A stretch of 64,000 nucleotides of DNA from an uncultured Phycicoccus sp. (GCF_947495705.1 NZ_CANLZR010000001.1:248001-312000), one strand, 5' to 3'; positions 8,543 to 18,130 are shown, counted from the stretch's first letter. A program made the numbers and translations. Notes: generated from the letters alone by a model not told the origin.

Positions 8543-9595
8543 GTGACCGTCACCACCCTCGTCGACCACGTCCGGTTCGGGCTCGTCCTGGACGACCCCA
8601 CCGTCACCGGCGTGACCCTGGAGTGCGACTCCGTGCTGGCCGGGGGTCGCGACCTCGAGCGCACCGACGACGGCTGGGTGCTCGACCTGCCCCGCCCCGA
8701 CCTCGCCCGGATCGAGTACCGGTTCCGGGTCCACCGGGGCAGCGAGACCGAGGAGGTGCTCGACCCGGCGAACCCGCTGACGGTCCGCACCGCCTTCGGC
8801 GAGCGGTCCGTCGTGGAGCTGCCCGGGTACCTGCGGCCGTGGTGGCTCGACGCCGACGCCCCGGACGGGCGGTTCGAGGCGCAGGCCGTCGCGGGCGAGA
8901 CCACCCACGACGTCCCCGTCACCGTGTGGTCGCCCGAGGGGCTGGCCGACGAGGACCCGGCCCCGATGCTCGTCGTCCACGACGGGCCCGAGTACGACGA
9001 CCTCGCCGACGTGACCCGGTACAGCGCCGCCCTCGTCGCGGCCGGCACCCTGCCGCCGCACCGGGTGGCCCTGGCGCACCCCGTGGCGCGCGACGCGTGG
9101 TACTCCGGCTCGCCGCGCTACCTGCGGACGATCTCGGCCGCGGGGATCGACCGGCTCGCCGCCCGGTACGCCCTGACCGGGCCGGTCGCGGTCATGGGGG
9201 CGAGCCTGGGCGGGCTGACGGCGCTGCTCGTCGGGCTCACCGGCGCGCCCCGGGTGGGGGCGGTGTTCTCGCAGTCGGGGTCCTTCTTCCAGCTCCGTCA
9301 CGACCACTCCGAGAGCGGCTACCGGTACTTCGACCGGATCTCGCGGGCCGTCCAGGCCGTCCTGGACATGCGCGAGGCCGAGCACCCGCTCGTCGTGGGG
9401 CTCACGTGCGGGGCGCAGGAGGAGAACGCGGCGAACAACCGGGACATGGCGGCGGCGCTGCGGCGTGCCGGCCACGACGTGCGGCACCGGGAGGTCCCGG
9501 ACCTGCACAACTACACGGCCTGGCGCGACGCGCTGGACCCGGCGCTCACCGAGGTGCTCCAGGCGGTGTGGTCCGGGCACCGCGGCCGGGACTGA
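8543..9595 (+). CDS. enterochelin-esterase-like alpha/beta hydrolase (PF00756 type)
   Basis: Esterase-fold hydrolase of 350 aa. The N-terminal beta-rich part of about 110 residues resembles the carbohydrate-binding-like domain of enterochelin esterases. The catalytic domain follows, with PMLVVHDGPEYDD, the nucleophile elbow VMGASLGGL (Ser), and a late His (VPDLHNYTAW). No signal peptide is seen, so the substrate is likely intracellular. GTG 8543 lies 2 bp after the preceding stop. The gene is the first of three co-directional genes (esterase, esterase, ATP-grasp) that look like a small metabolic cluster. Substrate unknown. Confidence 0.82.
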   Translation: MTVTTLVDHVRFGLVLDDPTVTGVTLECDSVLAGGRDLERTDDGWVLDLPRPDLARIEYRFRVHRGSETEEVLDPANPLTVRTAFGERSVVELPGYLRPWWLDADAPDGRFEAQAVAGETTHDVPVTVWSPEGLADEDPAPMLVVHDGPEYDDLADVTRYSAALVAAGTLPPHRVALAHPVARDAWYSGSPRYLRTISAAGIDRLAARYALTGPVAVMGASLGGLTALLVGLTGAPRVGAVFSQSGSFFQLRHDHSESGYRYFDRISRAVQAVLDMREAEHPLVVGLTCGAQEENAANNRDMAAALRRAGHDVRHREVPDLHNYTAWRDALDPALTEVLQAVWSGHRGRD

Positions 9596-9603
9596 GGCCC
9601 CGC

Positions 9604-9609
9604 TAGGGT
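9604..9609 (+). promoter_or_regulatory. -10 hexamer (TAGGGT) of the second esterase gene
   Basis: TAGGGT ends 8 nt before ATG 9618, with no ribosome binding site between. This is the leaderless arrangement seen repeatedly in the window and suggests an internal promoter within the esterase/ATP-grasp cluster. Confidence 0.45.
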
Positions 9610-9617
9610 CGGGACGT

Positions 9618-10364
9618 ATGGAGCGGCGCAGCGTCCGACTCGCAGTCCCGGGGCACGACGGGGACCTCGAGGTCGTCCGGCACGGGCACTGGGGGCGGCC
9701 GGTGCTGCTCTTCCCGTCCGAGGCCGGGGCGGCGGTCGACGCCGAGGGCAACGGGATGCTCGACGCCGTGCGACCGCTGGTCGACGCCGGCCGGATGAGC
9801 CTGTTCTGCGTCGACTCCCTCGACGGCTGGTCCTGGGCCGACACCTCGCTGCCCACCGAGGAGCGCGCCCGCCGGGCCGGGACGTACACCGCGTGGCTGT
9901 CCGAGGCCGTCCTGCCGTGGGTCCAGGGGGAGTCCGGCGGCTCGAGCGAGATCATCGCCGTCGGTCCGTCGCTGGGGGCCTACCACGCCGTCCATCTCGC
10001 CCTCACCCGTGCCGACGTGGTCCCGATGGCGATCGGGCTCTCCGGCAACTACGACCCGAGCACGTGGAACGGCTGGGGCGACCTGGGCAACGCCACGTAC
10101 TTCGCCAACCCCACCGCCTACCTCGCGAACGCGACCGGTGACCACCTCGACTGGCTGCGCTCCCGGGTGTCGGTGCTGCTCGTCGTGGGGGAAGGGCCGT
10201 TCGAGGTCTCGCCTACCCGGTCGCTGCCCGCGACCCGCGCCTTCGCCGAGGTGCTCGCCGCCCGGGGCATCCGTCACGAGCTCGACGTCTGGGGCCACGA
10301 CAGCGCCCACGACTGGCCCTGGTGGCAGCGCCAGCTCGCCCACCATCTGCCCCGCTTCGTCTGA
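9618..10364 (+). CDS. esterase-family protein (esterase D / PF00756-like)
   Basis: Alpha/beta-hydrolase protein of 248 aa. The core reads PVLLFPSEAGA, FCVDSLDGWSW, the nucleophile elbow VGPSLGAYHA (Ser in G-P-S-L-G), and a late GHDSAHDWPWW with the catalytic His. It lacks the N-terminal beta domain of its upstream paralogue. Its closest visible architecture is the compact actinobacterial 'putative esterase' group. No signal peptide. The ATP-grasp gene begins 17 bp downstream, so the pair is probably co-transcribed. Either enzyme could hydrolyse or transfer an acyl group on a product of the ATP-grasp ligase; that link is inferred from position only. Confidence 0.8.
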   Translation: MERRSVRLAVPGHDGDLEVVRHGHWGRPVLLFPSEAGAAVDAEGNGMLDAVRPLVDAGRMSLFCVDSLDGWSWADTSLPTEERARRAGTYTAWLSEAVLPWVQGESGGSSEIIAVGPSLGAYHAVHLALTRADVVPMAIGLSGNYDPSTWNGWGDLGNATYFANPTAYLANATGDHLDWLRSRVSVLLVVGEGPFEVSPTRSLPATRAFAEVLAARGIRHELDVWGHDSAHDWPWWQRQLAHHLPRFV

Positions 10365-10381
10365 ACGGAAAGGACATCACC

Positions 10382-11647
10382 GTGGCTTCCACCACCGATC
10401 ACCTCGTCGGCCTGCTCCTCGGCGCCGAGGAGGACTGGCCGACGGCGTTCGAGTCCCTCGCCCGGCGGCTCGGGGTGCTCACCGCCCCGGACGGCTCGCA
10501 GCACACGGTGACGACGGAGCGGATGACGATCGAGCCGTTCAACCTGCGCGACACGCCGCGCCACGAGCTCGTCATCGACCGGCTCGCGCACTGGTACTAC
10601 CACCCCCGCGAGTGGCTGAAGAAGGTCGCGCTCATGGACGACGTGTACCTCCTCAACAGCCCCTTCACGTTCCAGTCGATGGAGAAGCACTCCGCGTACT
10701 GCGCCCTCATGCGCCTCGGCTTCCACGTGCCCGAGACCGTGCTGGTCCCGTACAAGAACCCCGTCGACAACGCGCGGTGGGCCTACACCTCGGCGAGGTA
10801 CAACCGCGGCTTCGACCTGGATGAGATCGCCGACAGCCTGGGCTACCCGTTGTACATGAAGCCGTTCGACGGGGGTGGCTGGCGCGGGGTGTCGCAGGTC
10901 AGCAGCCGGGAGGACCTGCACCGGTCCTACGACGACTCCGGCGAGATGCTCATGCACCTCCAGGCGTCGGTGCCGGACTTCGAGCACTTCGCCCGGTCGC
11001 TGACCATCGGGCCCGAGACGATGGTCATGAAGTTCCAGCCCGACCAGCCGATGCACGACCGGTACACCGTGGCGCACGGCTTCCTCTCCGACGAGGTGGG
11101 CCGGGAGGTCGTCACGACGAGCCAGACCGTCAACGCCTTCTTCCGGTGGGAGTTCAACTCCTGCGAGATGCTCGTCAAGGACGGGGTCGTCTACCCGATC
11201 GACTACGCCAACGCCTGCCCGGACGTCGCCGTCACCTCGCTGCACTACTACTTCCCGTGGGCGATGTCGGCGCTGCTGCGGTGGACCGCCTTCTGCGTCG
11301 TCACCGGGCGCAAGCCGCGCACCCAGGTCGACACCGGGCCCTGGTTCGCCGTCGCCGACGACGAGGTGCTCGACCACCAGGGCCGGCTGGGGGCCTACCA
11401 GTCCCTTGCCGACGAGTACTTCGAGACCGAGCGCTACCGGGCGTTCTGCGAGAGCACCCTGCCGCACCTCGACGAGATGGTCCTGGAGTGGATCGCCGGC
11501 GACGAGTTCCGGTCCCTGCTCACCTCGACGATCCACCAGACCTACCCGCCGCAGGAGTGGGACCGGTTCGAGGCGCACTTCGGGGGGCTGCTCGGGATGT
11601 GGCTCTCCGACGAGCAGGCCCGCCTGGCTCAGGCTCCCGCCGACTGA
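10382..11647 (+). CDS. ATP-grasp-fold ligase of unknown specificity
   Basis: Protein of 421 aa with the layout of an ATP-grasp carboxylate ligase: a first lobe with MEKHSAYCALMRLGFHVPET, the nucleotide lysine and glycine-rich loop in YPLYMKPFDGGGWRGV, and a metal-binding pair in YPIDYANACPDV (Asp and Asn). Such enzymes join a carboxylate to an amine or thiol through an acyl phosphate. GTG 10382 has a good GGAAAGGA site 8 nt upstream, so I start here rather than at the open frame's earlier codon at 10322. It follows two esterase genes and ends their cluster. No acceptor or donor can be deduced. Confidence 0.75.
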   Translation: MASTTDHLVGLLLGAEEDWPTAFESLARRLGVLTAPDGSQHTVTTERMTIEPFNLRDTPRHELVIDRLAHWYYHPREWLKKVALMDDVYLLNSPFTFQSMEKHSAYCALMRLGFHVPETVLVPYKNPVDNARWAYTSARYNRGFDLDEIADSLGYPLYMKPFDGGGWRGVSQVSSREDLHRSYDDSGEMLMHLQASVPDFEHFARSLTIGPETMVMKFQPDQPMHDRYTVAHGFLSDEVGREVVTTSQTVNAFFRWEFNSCEMLVKDGVVYPIDYANACPDVAVTSLHYYFPWAMSALLRWTAFCVVTGRKPRTQVDTGPWFAVADDEVLDHQGRLGAYQSLADEYFETERYRAFCESTLPHLDEMVLEWIAGDEFRSLLTSTIHQTYPPQEWDRFEAHFGGLLGMWLSDEQARLAQAPAD

Positions 11648-11736
11648 CCCGCCGGACCCTGCGCGGCCGCCGATCGGCTCGACCGGCGACGACGCGCTCA
11701 GTAGCGGACGGCCAGGGCCGGTGCCACCATCGGGAG

Positions 11737-12135
11737 ATGACCGACCGCGAGGAGTTCCGCACGTGGGTGCACTCGGTGCTCACGGAGGCGGAGGTCGCCC
11801 TCCACAACGGGGACGCCGGACCGCGCCGCGCCATCTGGTCACATCACGACCCGGTGTCCGTGTTCGGCGCCTGGAGGGACGCCCGCGGGCAGCAGGAGGT
11901 CGACGAGCTCTTCACCCACCTCGCGGACAGCCTCACGGACTGCACGTCCTTCCGTTTCGAGCTGCTGGACGCCGAGGTGCGCGGCGACACCGCCTACACG
12001 GTGGGCCTGGAGCACACCTCCGTGTCCGTCGGCGGTGTTCCGCGGGCGTACACGCTGCGCGTGACCCAGATCTACCGGCGTGAGGCCGGCGAATGGACAG
12101 TGGTGCACCGGCACGGGAGCCCGCCGCCCGAGTAG
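11737..12135 (+). CDS. SnoaL/NTF2-like domain protein
   Basis: A protein of 132 aa with the cone-shaped NTF2-like layout: a helical start (VHSVLTEAEVALHNGD), the conserved W.H.DPVSVFGAW segment, and three long strands ending in TYRREAGEW-type sequence (VTQIYRREAGEWTVVHRH). Members with this pattern are often called DUF4440 or ketosteroid-isomerase-like, and function cannot be told from the fold. It stands alone, 89 bp after the ATP-grasp gene. ATG 11737 is directly preceded by GGGAG, too close for a normal ribosome binding site, so the start is the most reasonable rather than a proven one. Confidence 0.75.
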   Translation: MTDREEFRTWVHSVLTEAEVALHNGDAGPRRAIWSHHDPVSVFGAWRDARGQQEVDELFTHLADSLTDCTSFRFELLDAEVRGDTAYTVGLEHTSVSVGGVPRAYTLRVTQIYRREAGEWTVVHRHGSPPPE

Positions 12136-12186
12136 CCGGGTCCCGGTGCGCGGCGCCGCGTCGGAGGCTGCCCGCTTTCCCGGGTC

Positions 12187-12247
12187 ACCCGAGAAACCCG
12201 CGCTCCACCCGGGGAGGGTTCCCCTGCGGAGTGCGGGCTTCCCGGGT
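12187..12247. repeat. 61-bp dispersed inverted-repeat element, copy 1
   Basis: Two 15-nt arms, 12187-12201 (acccgagaaacccgc) and 12233-12247 (gcgggcttcccgggt), are inverted with two mismatches and separated by exactly 31 nt. The same arm-31-arm design with a related spacer occurs at 32336-32396. It lies in the gap between the NTF2-like and ASCH genes and is not coding. The rest of this 252-bp gap shows nothing else I can name. Confidence 0.6.
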
Positions 12248-12387
12248 AGACATCGCGGTCGCTGGTGAGCGCCGTCGGGCGCGCGGTGCCCGGTCCTGAC
12301 CGACGTCTCCGCCGACCACCCGCACCCCGGCCGCACAGCACCTGTGGGCAGCCCCACTCGCAGGTCCATGGCGTGGGAGGGTGAGGC

Positions 12388-12885
12388 ATGGCCACCGCTG
12401 ACGACAACGAGCTCGACGCCTTCTGGGACATCGCCCGGGAGCACGCCGGTCTGTCGGGGGTGCCCGTCTACACCGGCGAGAACCCGGTACGCAGGCTCCG
12501 GCCCCCCGCGTGGGCGTTCGGCGCGACCCCGGAACAGGCCGACGAGCTGCTCGGCCTCGTCCTCGACGGAACCAAGACGGCGACCGCGAGCTCCCATGCC
12601 GACTACGCCACGGAGGGGGAGGAGCTGCCCGTGCCGGGGATGCTCGGCATCGTCCTCGACGGGGCCGGCCACCCGCGGGCCCTCGTCGCGACGACCGAGA
12701 CGCGGGTCGTCCCCTTCGACGAGGTGGACGCCGAGCACGCCCGGGACGAGGGGGAGGGCGACGGCAGCTTGGAGCACTGGCGGGCGGTCCACGAGCGCTT
12801 CTTCACCGAGCACGCCGCCGGTGGCTTCCGGCCGGACATGCTCGTCGTCCTCGAGCGCTTCCAGGTCCTCTACGCCCCGTCCTGA
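12388..12885 (+). CDS. ASCH-domain protein
   Basis: Protein of 165 aa with an ASCH (PUA-like, RNA-binding) domain. The signature LVLDGTKTATAS (GxKxxTxS form) is at about residues 55-66, followed by the strand-rich body (VPGMLGIVLDGAGHPRALV, TRVVPFDEVD) and the usual LEHWRAVHERFF ending. Some ASCH proteins act as ribonucleases or as amidohydrolases on modified cytidines; the sequence does not choose. ATG 12388 is preceded by GGGAGGGTGAGGC. It stands alone, and its 3' gap holds the palindromic repeat at 12928-12985. Confidence 0.85.
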   Translation: MATADDNELDAFWDIAREHAGLSGVPVYTGENPVRRLRPPAWAFGATPEQADELLGLVLDGTKTATASSHADYATEGEELPVPGMLGIVLDGAGHPRALVATTETRVVPFDEVDAEHARDEGEGDGSLEHWRAVHERFFTEHAAGGFRPDMLVVLERFQVLYAPS

Positions 12886-12927
12886 CGCCCCGCCTTCGGC
12901 CTCGCTCCAGCCCCGTGCTGCCGCGGT

Positions 12928-13018
12928 CGAACGACGAGAACATGCCGCGAGAGCAGCACCCCGGACGGCATGTTCTCGTCGTTCGTCCGGGCACGCAGCT
13001 GATGCCGAGGGGGCACAA
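12928..13018. repeat. palindromic dispersed repeat, family A copy 1
   Basis: Perfect inverted repeat with 20-nt arms, 12928-12947 and 12966-12985 (right arm cggcatgttctcgtcgttcg), and an 18-nt loop. Homology with the copy at 14662-14750 continues rightwards to about 13018 (shared tail tcgtccggg...gatgccg.ggggg). It is in the same orientation as copy 2 and about 1.7 kb away from it. There is no T-tract, so it is not a classical terminator, although it would fold strongly in RNA. Confidence 0.75.
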
Positions 13019-13061
13019 CCGCGTAATGCGATCGACAGTGTCACGTCCGAAGGAGTAGACA

Positions 13062-13919
13062 GTGACCATCGATCGGGGGGCAGCGATGAAGCGCAGTGGA
13101 CTGGTCCCGGCGCTCGCGGCGGCGTCGTTGGTCCTTGCGGGCTGCTCCACCTCCGGAGACACGTCCGCCAGCCCGTCATCGGCGTCATCGGCCACAGCTG
13201 GGGTCCCGTTGTCGCTGGTGGTCATCGGCGATTCCATCCCGTACAACGCTCAGAGTGACTGCCCGAACTGCAGGGGCTTCGTCACCAGGTACGCCGAGGC
13301 CCTCGCCGAGGGCACCGGCCGCGAGGTGGTGACCACGAACCGTTCACAGCACACGGGCCTCACCTTGCCTGGCCTGATGAGGGAGCTGCCGGACCTGCGG
13401 GACGAGCTCAGCGGCGCAGACGTCATCATCATCGGCATCGCCCACAACAGCTTTCCGCTCAACGACGAGGCGCCGTGCGGGTCGCCGGTCGACCCTGCGA
13501 CGGGCTCGATCGAGGACTGGTCCCGGGTCGACGAGACGTGCGCTGCCCAGGCGACAACCACGTCACGTCCTGTCTTTGACGAGCTGTACTCGACGGTCGC
13601 CAGGTGGCGAGCCGGCACGCCCACCATCCTGCTCACGGTCAACCGGTACAACGACTGGATCGGCTTCGATGGGGCGCAGCTGACCCCCGCGCAGGCGGCG
13701 AGGACGGTGCTCCTTCATGACGCGTGGAACACGATGTTGTGCGACTCGGCCGAGTCCAACGGGTTCGACTGTGTGGACGTCTACCACGCCTTCAACGGCG
13801 ACGACGGGTCCGAACCATCGGCCGACCTACTGGCCGACGACTACACCCACCCCTCCCAGCTCGGGAACGACGAGATCGCTCGACTTCTCACCGCGAGGGG
13901 CTATGCGCCCCTCGGATGA
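13062..13919 (+). CDS. SGNH/GDSL-hydrolase lipoprotein
   Basis: Exported lipid-anchored hydrolase of 285 aa. The lipobox VLAGC has its Cys at residue 28, followed by a Ser/Thr/Ala linker and then an SGNH domain. Block I is VVIGDSI with nucleophile Ser58; block V is DDYTHPSQLG with Asp260 and His263. It likely removes acyl or acetyl groups from a lipid or polysaccharide outside the membrane. GTG 13062 has AGGAG 6 nt upstream; ATG 13086 (MKRSG...) would also leave an intact signal sequence. Codon use is visibly less GC-biased than its neighbours, and with the next gene it lies between two copies of a palindromic repeat, which suggests acquisition as a unit. Confidence 0.85.
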   Translation: MTIDRGAAMKRSGLVPALAAASLVLAGCSTSGDTSASPSSASSATAGVPLSLVVIGDSIPYNAQSDCPNCRGFVTRYAEALAEGTGREVVTTNRSQHTGLTLPGLMRELPDLRDELSGADVIIIGIAHNSFPLNDEAPCGSPVDPATGSIEDWSRVDETCAAQATTTSRPVFDELYSTVARWRAGTPTILLTVNRYNDWIGFDGAQLTPAQAARTVLLHDAWNTMLCDSAESNGFDCVDVYHAFNGDDGSEPSADLLADDYTHPSQLGNDEIARLLTARGYAPLG

Positions 13920-14032
13920 GAAACCGTGCAGCCCACCCGCAGGTGGCCGCGGCTCGATCCCGGCCGGGCTGTTGCGTCCTGTCGTTCGGTCGTCGCACCG
14001 TCCGGAGCGGCACGACAGGTGAGGTGGCACCG

Positions 14033-14683
14033 ATGGGAGGGGTGATGGGCGAGATCGACCCGCTCAGCGACGAGGATCTCCAGAGGGTCCGGCTGGAGCC
14101 GGTGACGCCTCACGACGGCACGATCCTGTTGGTGGACTCCGACCCGGAGTGGCCGACTCTGTTCGCCAGGGAGGCTGCCCGGATCCGCGAGGTGCTGGGG
14201 CCTGCAGTGATCCGCCTCGAGCACGCAGGATCCACCTCGGTGCCCGGACTGGTGGCCAAGCCGATCATCGACATCGTCTTGGTGGTGCCCGACTCCTCCG
14301 ATGAGCCCAGCTATGTCCCGGTCCTGACAGCGGCCGGCTACAGGTTGGTGATCCGGGAGCCCGGCTGGTTCGAGCACCGCGTGTTCAAGGGTCCCGACAC
14401 CGACATCACCATGCACGTGTTCACCGAAGGCGCCGCCGAGATCGACCGGATGCTCCGCTTCCGTGACCGGCTGCGAGCCGATGAGCGAGATCGTGAGCTG
14501 TACGCGCGGACCAAGCGAATGCTGGCGGGGCGGCGCTGGCGCCACGTCCAGCACTACGCACAGGCGAAGTCCGAGGTGGTGAACCAGATCCTCTTGCATG
14601 CCTCGGACCGGGTGGACGAGAGCGCACGGCGACGAGTCCTCGACGAGGCCGCCGCGGCGTTGAACGACGAGGACATGCCGTGA
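14033..14683 (+). CDS. GrpB-family (UPF0157) nucleotidyltransferase-fold protein
   Basis: GrpB-like protein of 216 aa. The hallmark is RLEHAGSTSVPGLVAKPIIDI, a degenerate nucleotidyltransferase core (GSTS plus D-x-D-like PIIDIVLVV), then ITMHVF and the C-terminal KSEVVNQIL. Activity is unproven for most members, and some proteins of this fold link CoA synthesis or antibiotic modification. ATG 14033 has AGGTGAGG upstream; ATG 14045 is an alternative. The last codons, DEDMP and the stop, lie inside palindromic repeat copy 2, so the natural C-terminus seems to have been replaced or extended by repeat sequence. Base composition matches the preceding SGNH gene rather than the rest of the window. 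Confidence 0.85.
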   Translation: MGGVMGEIDPLSDEDLQRVRLEPVTPHDGTILLVDSDPEWPTLFAREAARIREVLGPAVIRLEHAGSTSVPGLVAKPIIDIVLVVPDSSDEPSYVPVLTAAGYRLVIREPGWFEHRVFKGPDTDITMHVFTEGAAEIDRMLRFRDRLRADERDRELYARTKRMLAGRRWRHVQHYAQAKSEVVNQILLHASDRVDESARRRVLDEAAAALNDEDMP

Positions 14684-14750
14684 GGCCGGCACCCCGTACG
14701 GCATGTCCTCGTCTCTCGTCCGGGACGGCACCGGATGCCGTGGGGGCGCC
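14662..14750. repeat. palindromic dispersed repeat, family A copy 2
   Basis: Inverted repeat with 16-nt perfect arms, 14666-14681 (gacgaggacatgccgt) and 14698-14713 (acggcatgtcctcgtc), and a 16-nt loop. Related in sequence over about 90 bp to 12929-13018 and in the same orientation. The left arm encodes the final residues of the GrpB-like protein, and its last base is the first base of that gene's stop codon. Confidence 0.75.
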
Positions 14751-14764
14751 CGACGGCCCAGCGG

Positions 14765-16429
<1,665 letters not shown>

Positions 16430-16534
16430 GGCCTCGATCCTCGCAGAGTCCCGGGGGGCCGGTGAAGACCCCGATGTCGGCCGGATCACTCCCGGTCGGG
16501 ACTTTCGGCACTTCCGAGGGGTTCCGGCCCCGGG

Positions 16535-16550
16535 ATACCAATGGGGGTAT
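16535..16550 (+). promoter_or_regulatory. CsoR/CstR-like inverted-repeat operator at the SQR start codon
   Basis: ATACC-aatggg-GGTAT is a 16-bp inverted repeat whose right half runs into the ATG at 16549. CsoR-family persulfide sensors (CstR) recognise ATACCC-type half-sites with GGGTAT in other bacteria and control SQR operons. Position over the start would block a transcript beginning at or near the ATG. The regulator gene is not in the window. Sequence match and gene context agree; binding is inferred. Confidence 0.6.
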
Positions 16551-17790
16551 GAACACCACGAAGCATCTCGTCGTCCTCGGGGCCGGAACGGCCGGGACGA
16601 TGGTCGTCAACAAGCTGCGTCGCCGTCTGCCGGCGGATCAGTGGACGATCACCGTCGTCAACAAGGACGAGGTCCACGACTACCAGCCCGGCTACCTCTT
16701 CATCCCGTTCGGGCTCAACACCCCCGAGCAGGTCCGCAAGCAGACCCGGCCCTTCATCCACGACGGCATCGAGCTGCTCATCGGCGACGTCGAGCGCGTC
16801 GACACCGCCGCGAACGAGGTGCGCCTCACCGACGGTCGGGTGCTGCCCTACGACCAGCTCGTCATCGCCACGGGCACCACCCCGCGCCCCGACCAGACCG
16901 AGGGGACCCTCGGCATCCAGTGGCACCGGGAGGTCGGCGAGTTCTACACCTACGAGGGTGCGGTGGCCCTGCGCGACCGGCTCGACACCTTCGAGGGCGG
17001 GCGGCTCGTCGTCCACATCACCGAGCTGCCCATCAAGTGCCCCGTCGCGCCCCTGGAGTTCGCCTTCCTCGCCGACGACTGGCTGCGCCGGCGCGGGCTG
17101 CGCGAGAAGACCGAGCTCGTCTTCGTCACGCCGCTGGACGGCGCGTTCACCAAGCCCGTGGCCAGCCGCACCCTCGGCGGTCTCCTGGCGGAGAAGGGCA
17201 TCATCGTCGAGCCCGACTTCATGGTCGAGCGGATCGACCAGGAGCGCCAGGTGCTCGTCTCCTACGACGAGCGCGAGGTCGCCTACGACCAGCTCGTGAC
17301 GGTACCGCTCAACATGGGCGCGGACTTCGTCGCCGCCTCCGGGCTGGGGGACGAGCTCAACTACGTCCCCGTCGACAAGCACACCTTCCTCGCCACCGGG
17401 CACGACAACGTGTTCGCGCTCGGGGACGCCAACAACATCCCGACGAGCAAGGCCGGTTCGGTCGCGCACTTCTCGGTCGAGGTCTTCGTCGACAACTTCC
17501 TCGAGCACATCGCCGGCCGCCCGATGCCGCACAGCTTCGACGGGCACGCCAACTGCTTCGTCGAGTCGGGCCACGGCAAGGCGCTGCTCCTGGACTTCAA
17601 CTACGACACCGAGCCGCTGACCGGCTCCTTCCCCATCCCCAAGGTCGGCCCGATGACCCTGCTGGGGGAGTCCCGCGCCAACCACCTCGGCAAGCTCGCG
17701 TTCCGCCACATCTACTGGAACGCGCTCCTCCCCGGACGCCCGCTCGGCCTCCCCGCCGAGATGTCGATGTCCGGCAAGAACCCCGCCTGA
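16549..17790 (+). CDS. sqr: sulfide:quinone oxidoreductase-type flavoprotein
   Basis: FAD-dependent oxidoreductase of 413 aa, expected to oxidise sulfide to persulfide or polysulfide and pass electrons to menaquinone at the membrane. Seen: the dinucleotide fold [10 protein letters not shown] at the N-terminus, the sulfide-handling cysteine in [13 protein letters not shown] (Cys164), a second candidate Cys336 ([11 protein letters not shown]), the FAD-contact [17 protein letters not shown], and a C-terminal amphipathic [12 protein letters not shown] region typical for membrane attachment. A CsoR/CstR-like operator overlaps the start codon. DsrC/TusE- and DsrE-type sulfur carriers follow at 25 and 38 bp, so the operon is a sulfide detoxification or oxidation unit. 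Confidence 0.88.
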   Translation: MNTTKHLVVLGAGTAGTMVVNKLRRRLPADQWTITVVNKDEVHDYQPGYLFIPFGLNTPEQVRKQTRPFIHDGIELLIGDVERVDTAANEVRLTDGRVLPYDQLVIATGTTPRPDQTEGTLGIQWHREVGEFYTYEGAVALRDRLDTFEGGRLVVHITELPIKCPVAPLEFAFLADDWLRRRGLREKTELVFVTPLDGAFTKPVASRTLGGLLAEKGIIVEPDFMVERIDQERQVLVSYDEREVAYDQLVTVPLNMGADFVAASGLGDELNYVPVDKHTFLATGHDNVFALGDANNIPTSKAGSVAHFSVEVFVDNFLEHIAGRPMPHSFDGHANCFVESGHGKALLLDFNYDTEPLTGSFPIPKVGPMTLLGESRANHLGKLAFRHIYWNALLPGRPLGLPAEMSMSGKNPA

Positions 17791-17815
17791 GCACCCCCCT
17801 GAAAGGACACCCACC

Positions 17816-18130
17816 ATGACGACGACGACGATCGCCGGCCACGAGCTCGAGGTCAACGAGGAGGGCTTCCTCACCCACCCCGAGCAGTGGACCGAGGACC
17901 TCGCACCCGAGCTCGCCCGGCTCATCGGCCTCGAGCTCACCGACGCGCACTGGACGCTGATCCGCTTCCTCCGCCAGGACTACGCCACCGAGGGTGAGAC
18001 GGCGACGCTGCGCCGGGTCTCGACCCGCACGGACACCCCGATCAAGTCGCTGTTCGCGCTCTTCCCCGGCAAGCCGGCCAAGAAGATGGCGTACGTCTCC
18101 GGGCTGCCCAAGCCCAAGGGCTGCGTCTGA
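17816..18130 (+). CDS. TusE/DsrC-family sulfur carrier
   Basis: Small cytoplasmic protein of 104 aa with the DsrC fold signature: a central VNEEGFLTHPEQWTEDLA, LTDAHWTLIRFLRQDY, and the C-terminal arm ending GLPKPKGCV with the penultimate sulfur-carrying Cys103. The second arm cysteine found ten residues earlier in dissimilatory DsrC proteins is Tyr93 here, so the protein can carry a persulfide but cannot form the DsrC intramolecular trisulfide. The start is ATG 17817 or the adjacent codon at 17816-17818, with GAAAGGA upstream. It sits between SQR and DsrE-like genes and is likely the acceptor of SQR-derived sulfane sulfur. Confidence 0.87.
   Translation: MTTTTIAGHELEVNEEGFLTHPEQWTEDLAPELARLIGLELTDAHWTLIRFLRQDYATEGETATLRRVSTRTDTPIKSLFALFPGKPAKKMAYVSGLPKPKGCV

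Noticed and set aside
12886-13061. Rho-independent terminator only
   Set aside because: The stem is strong, but homology to the second copy at 14662 extends well past the stem, so it is better described as a repeat; no T-tract follows.
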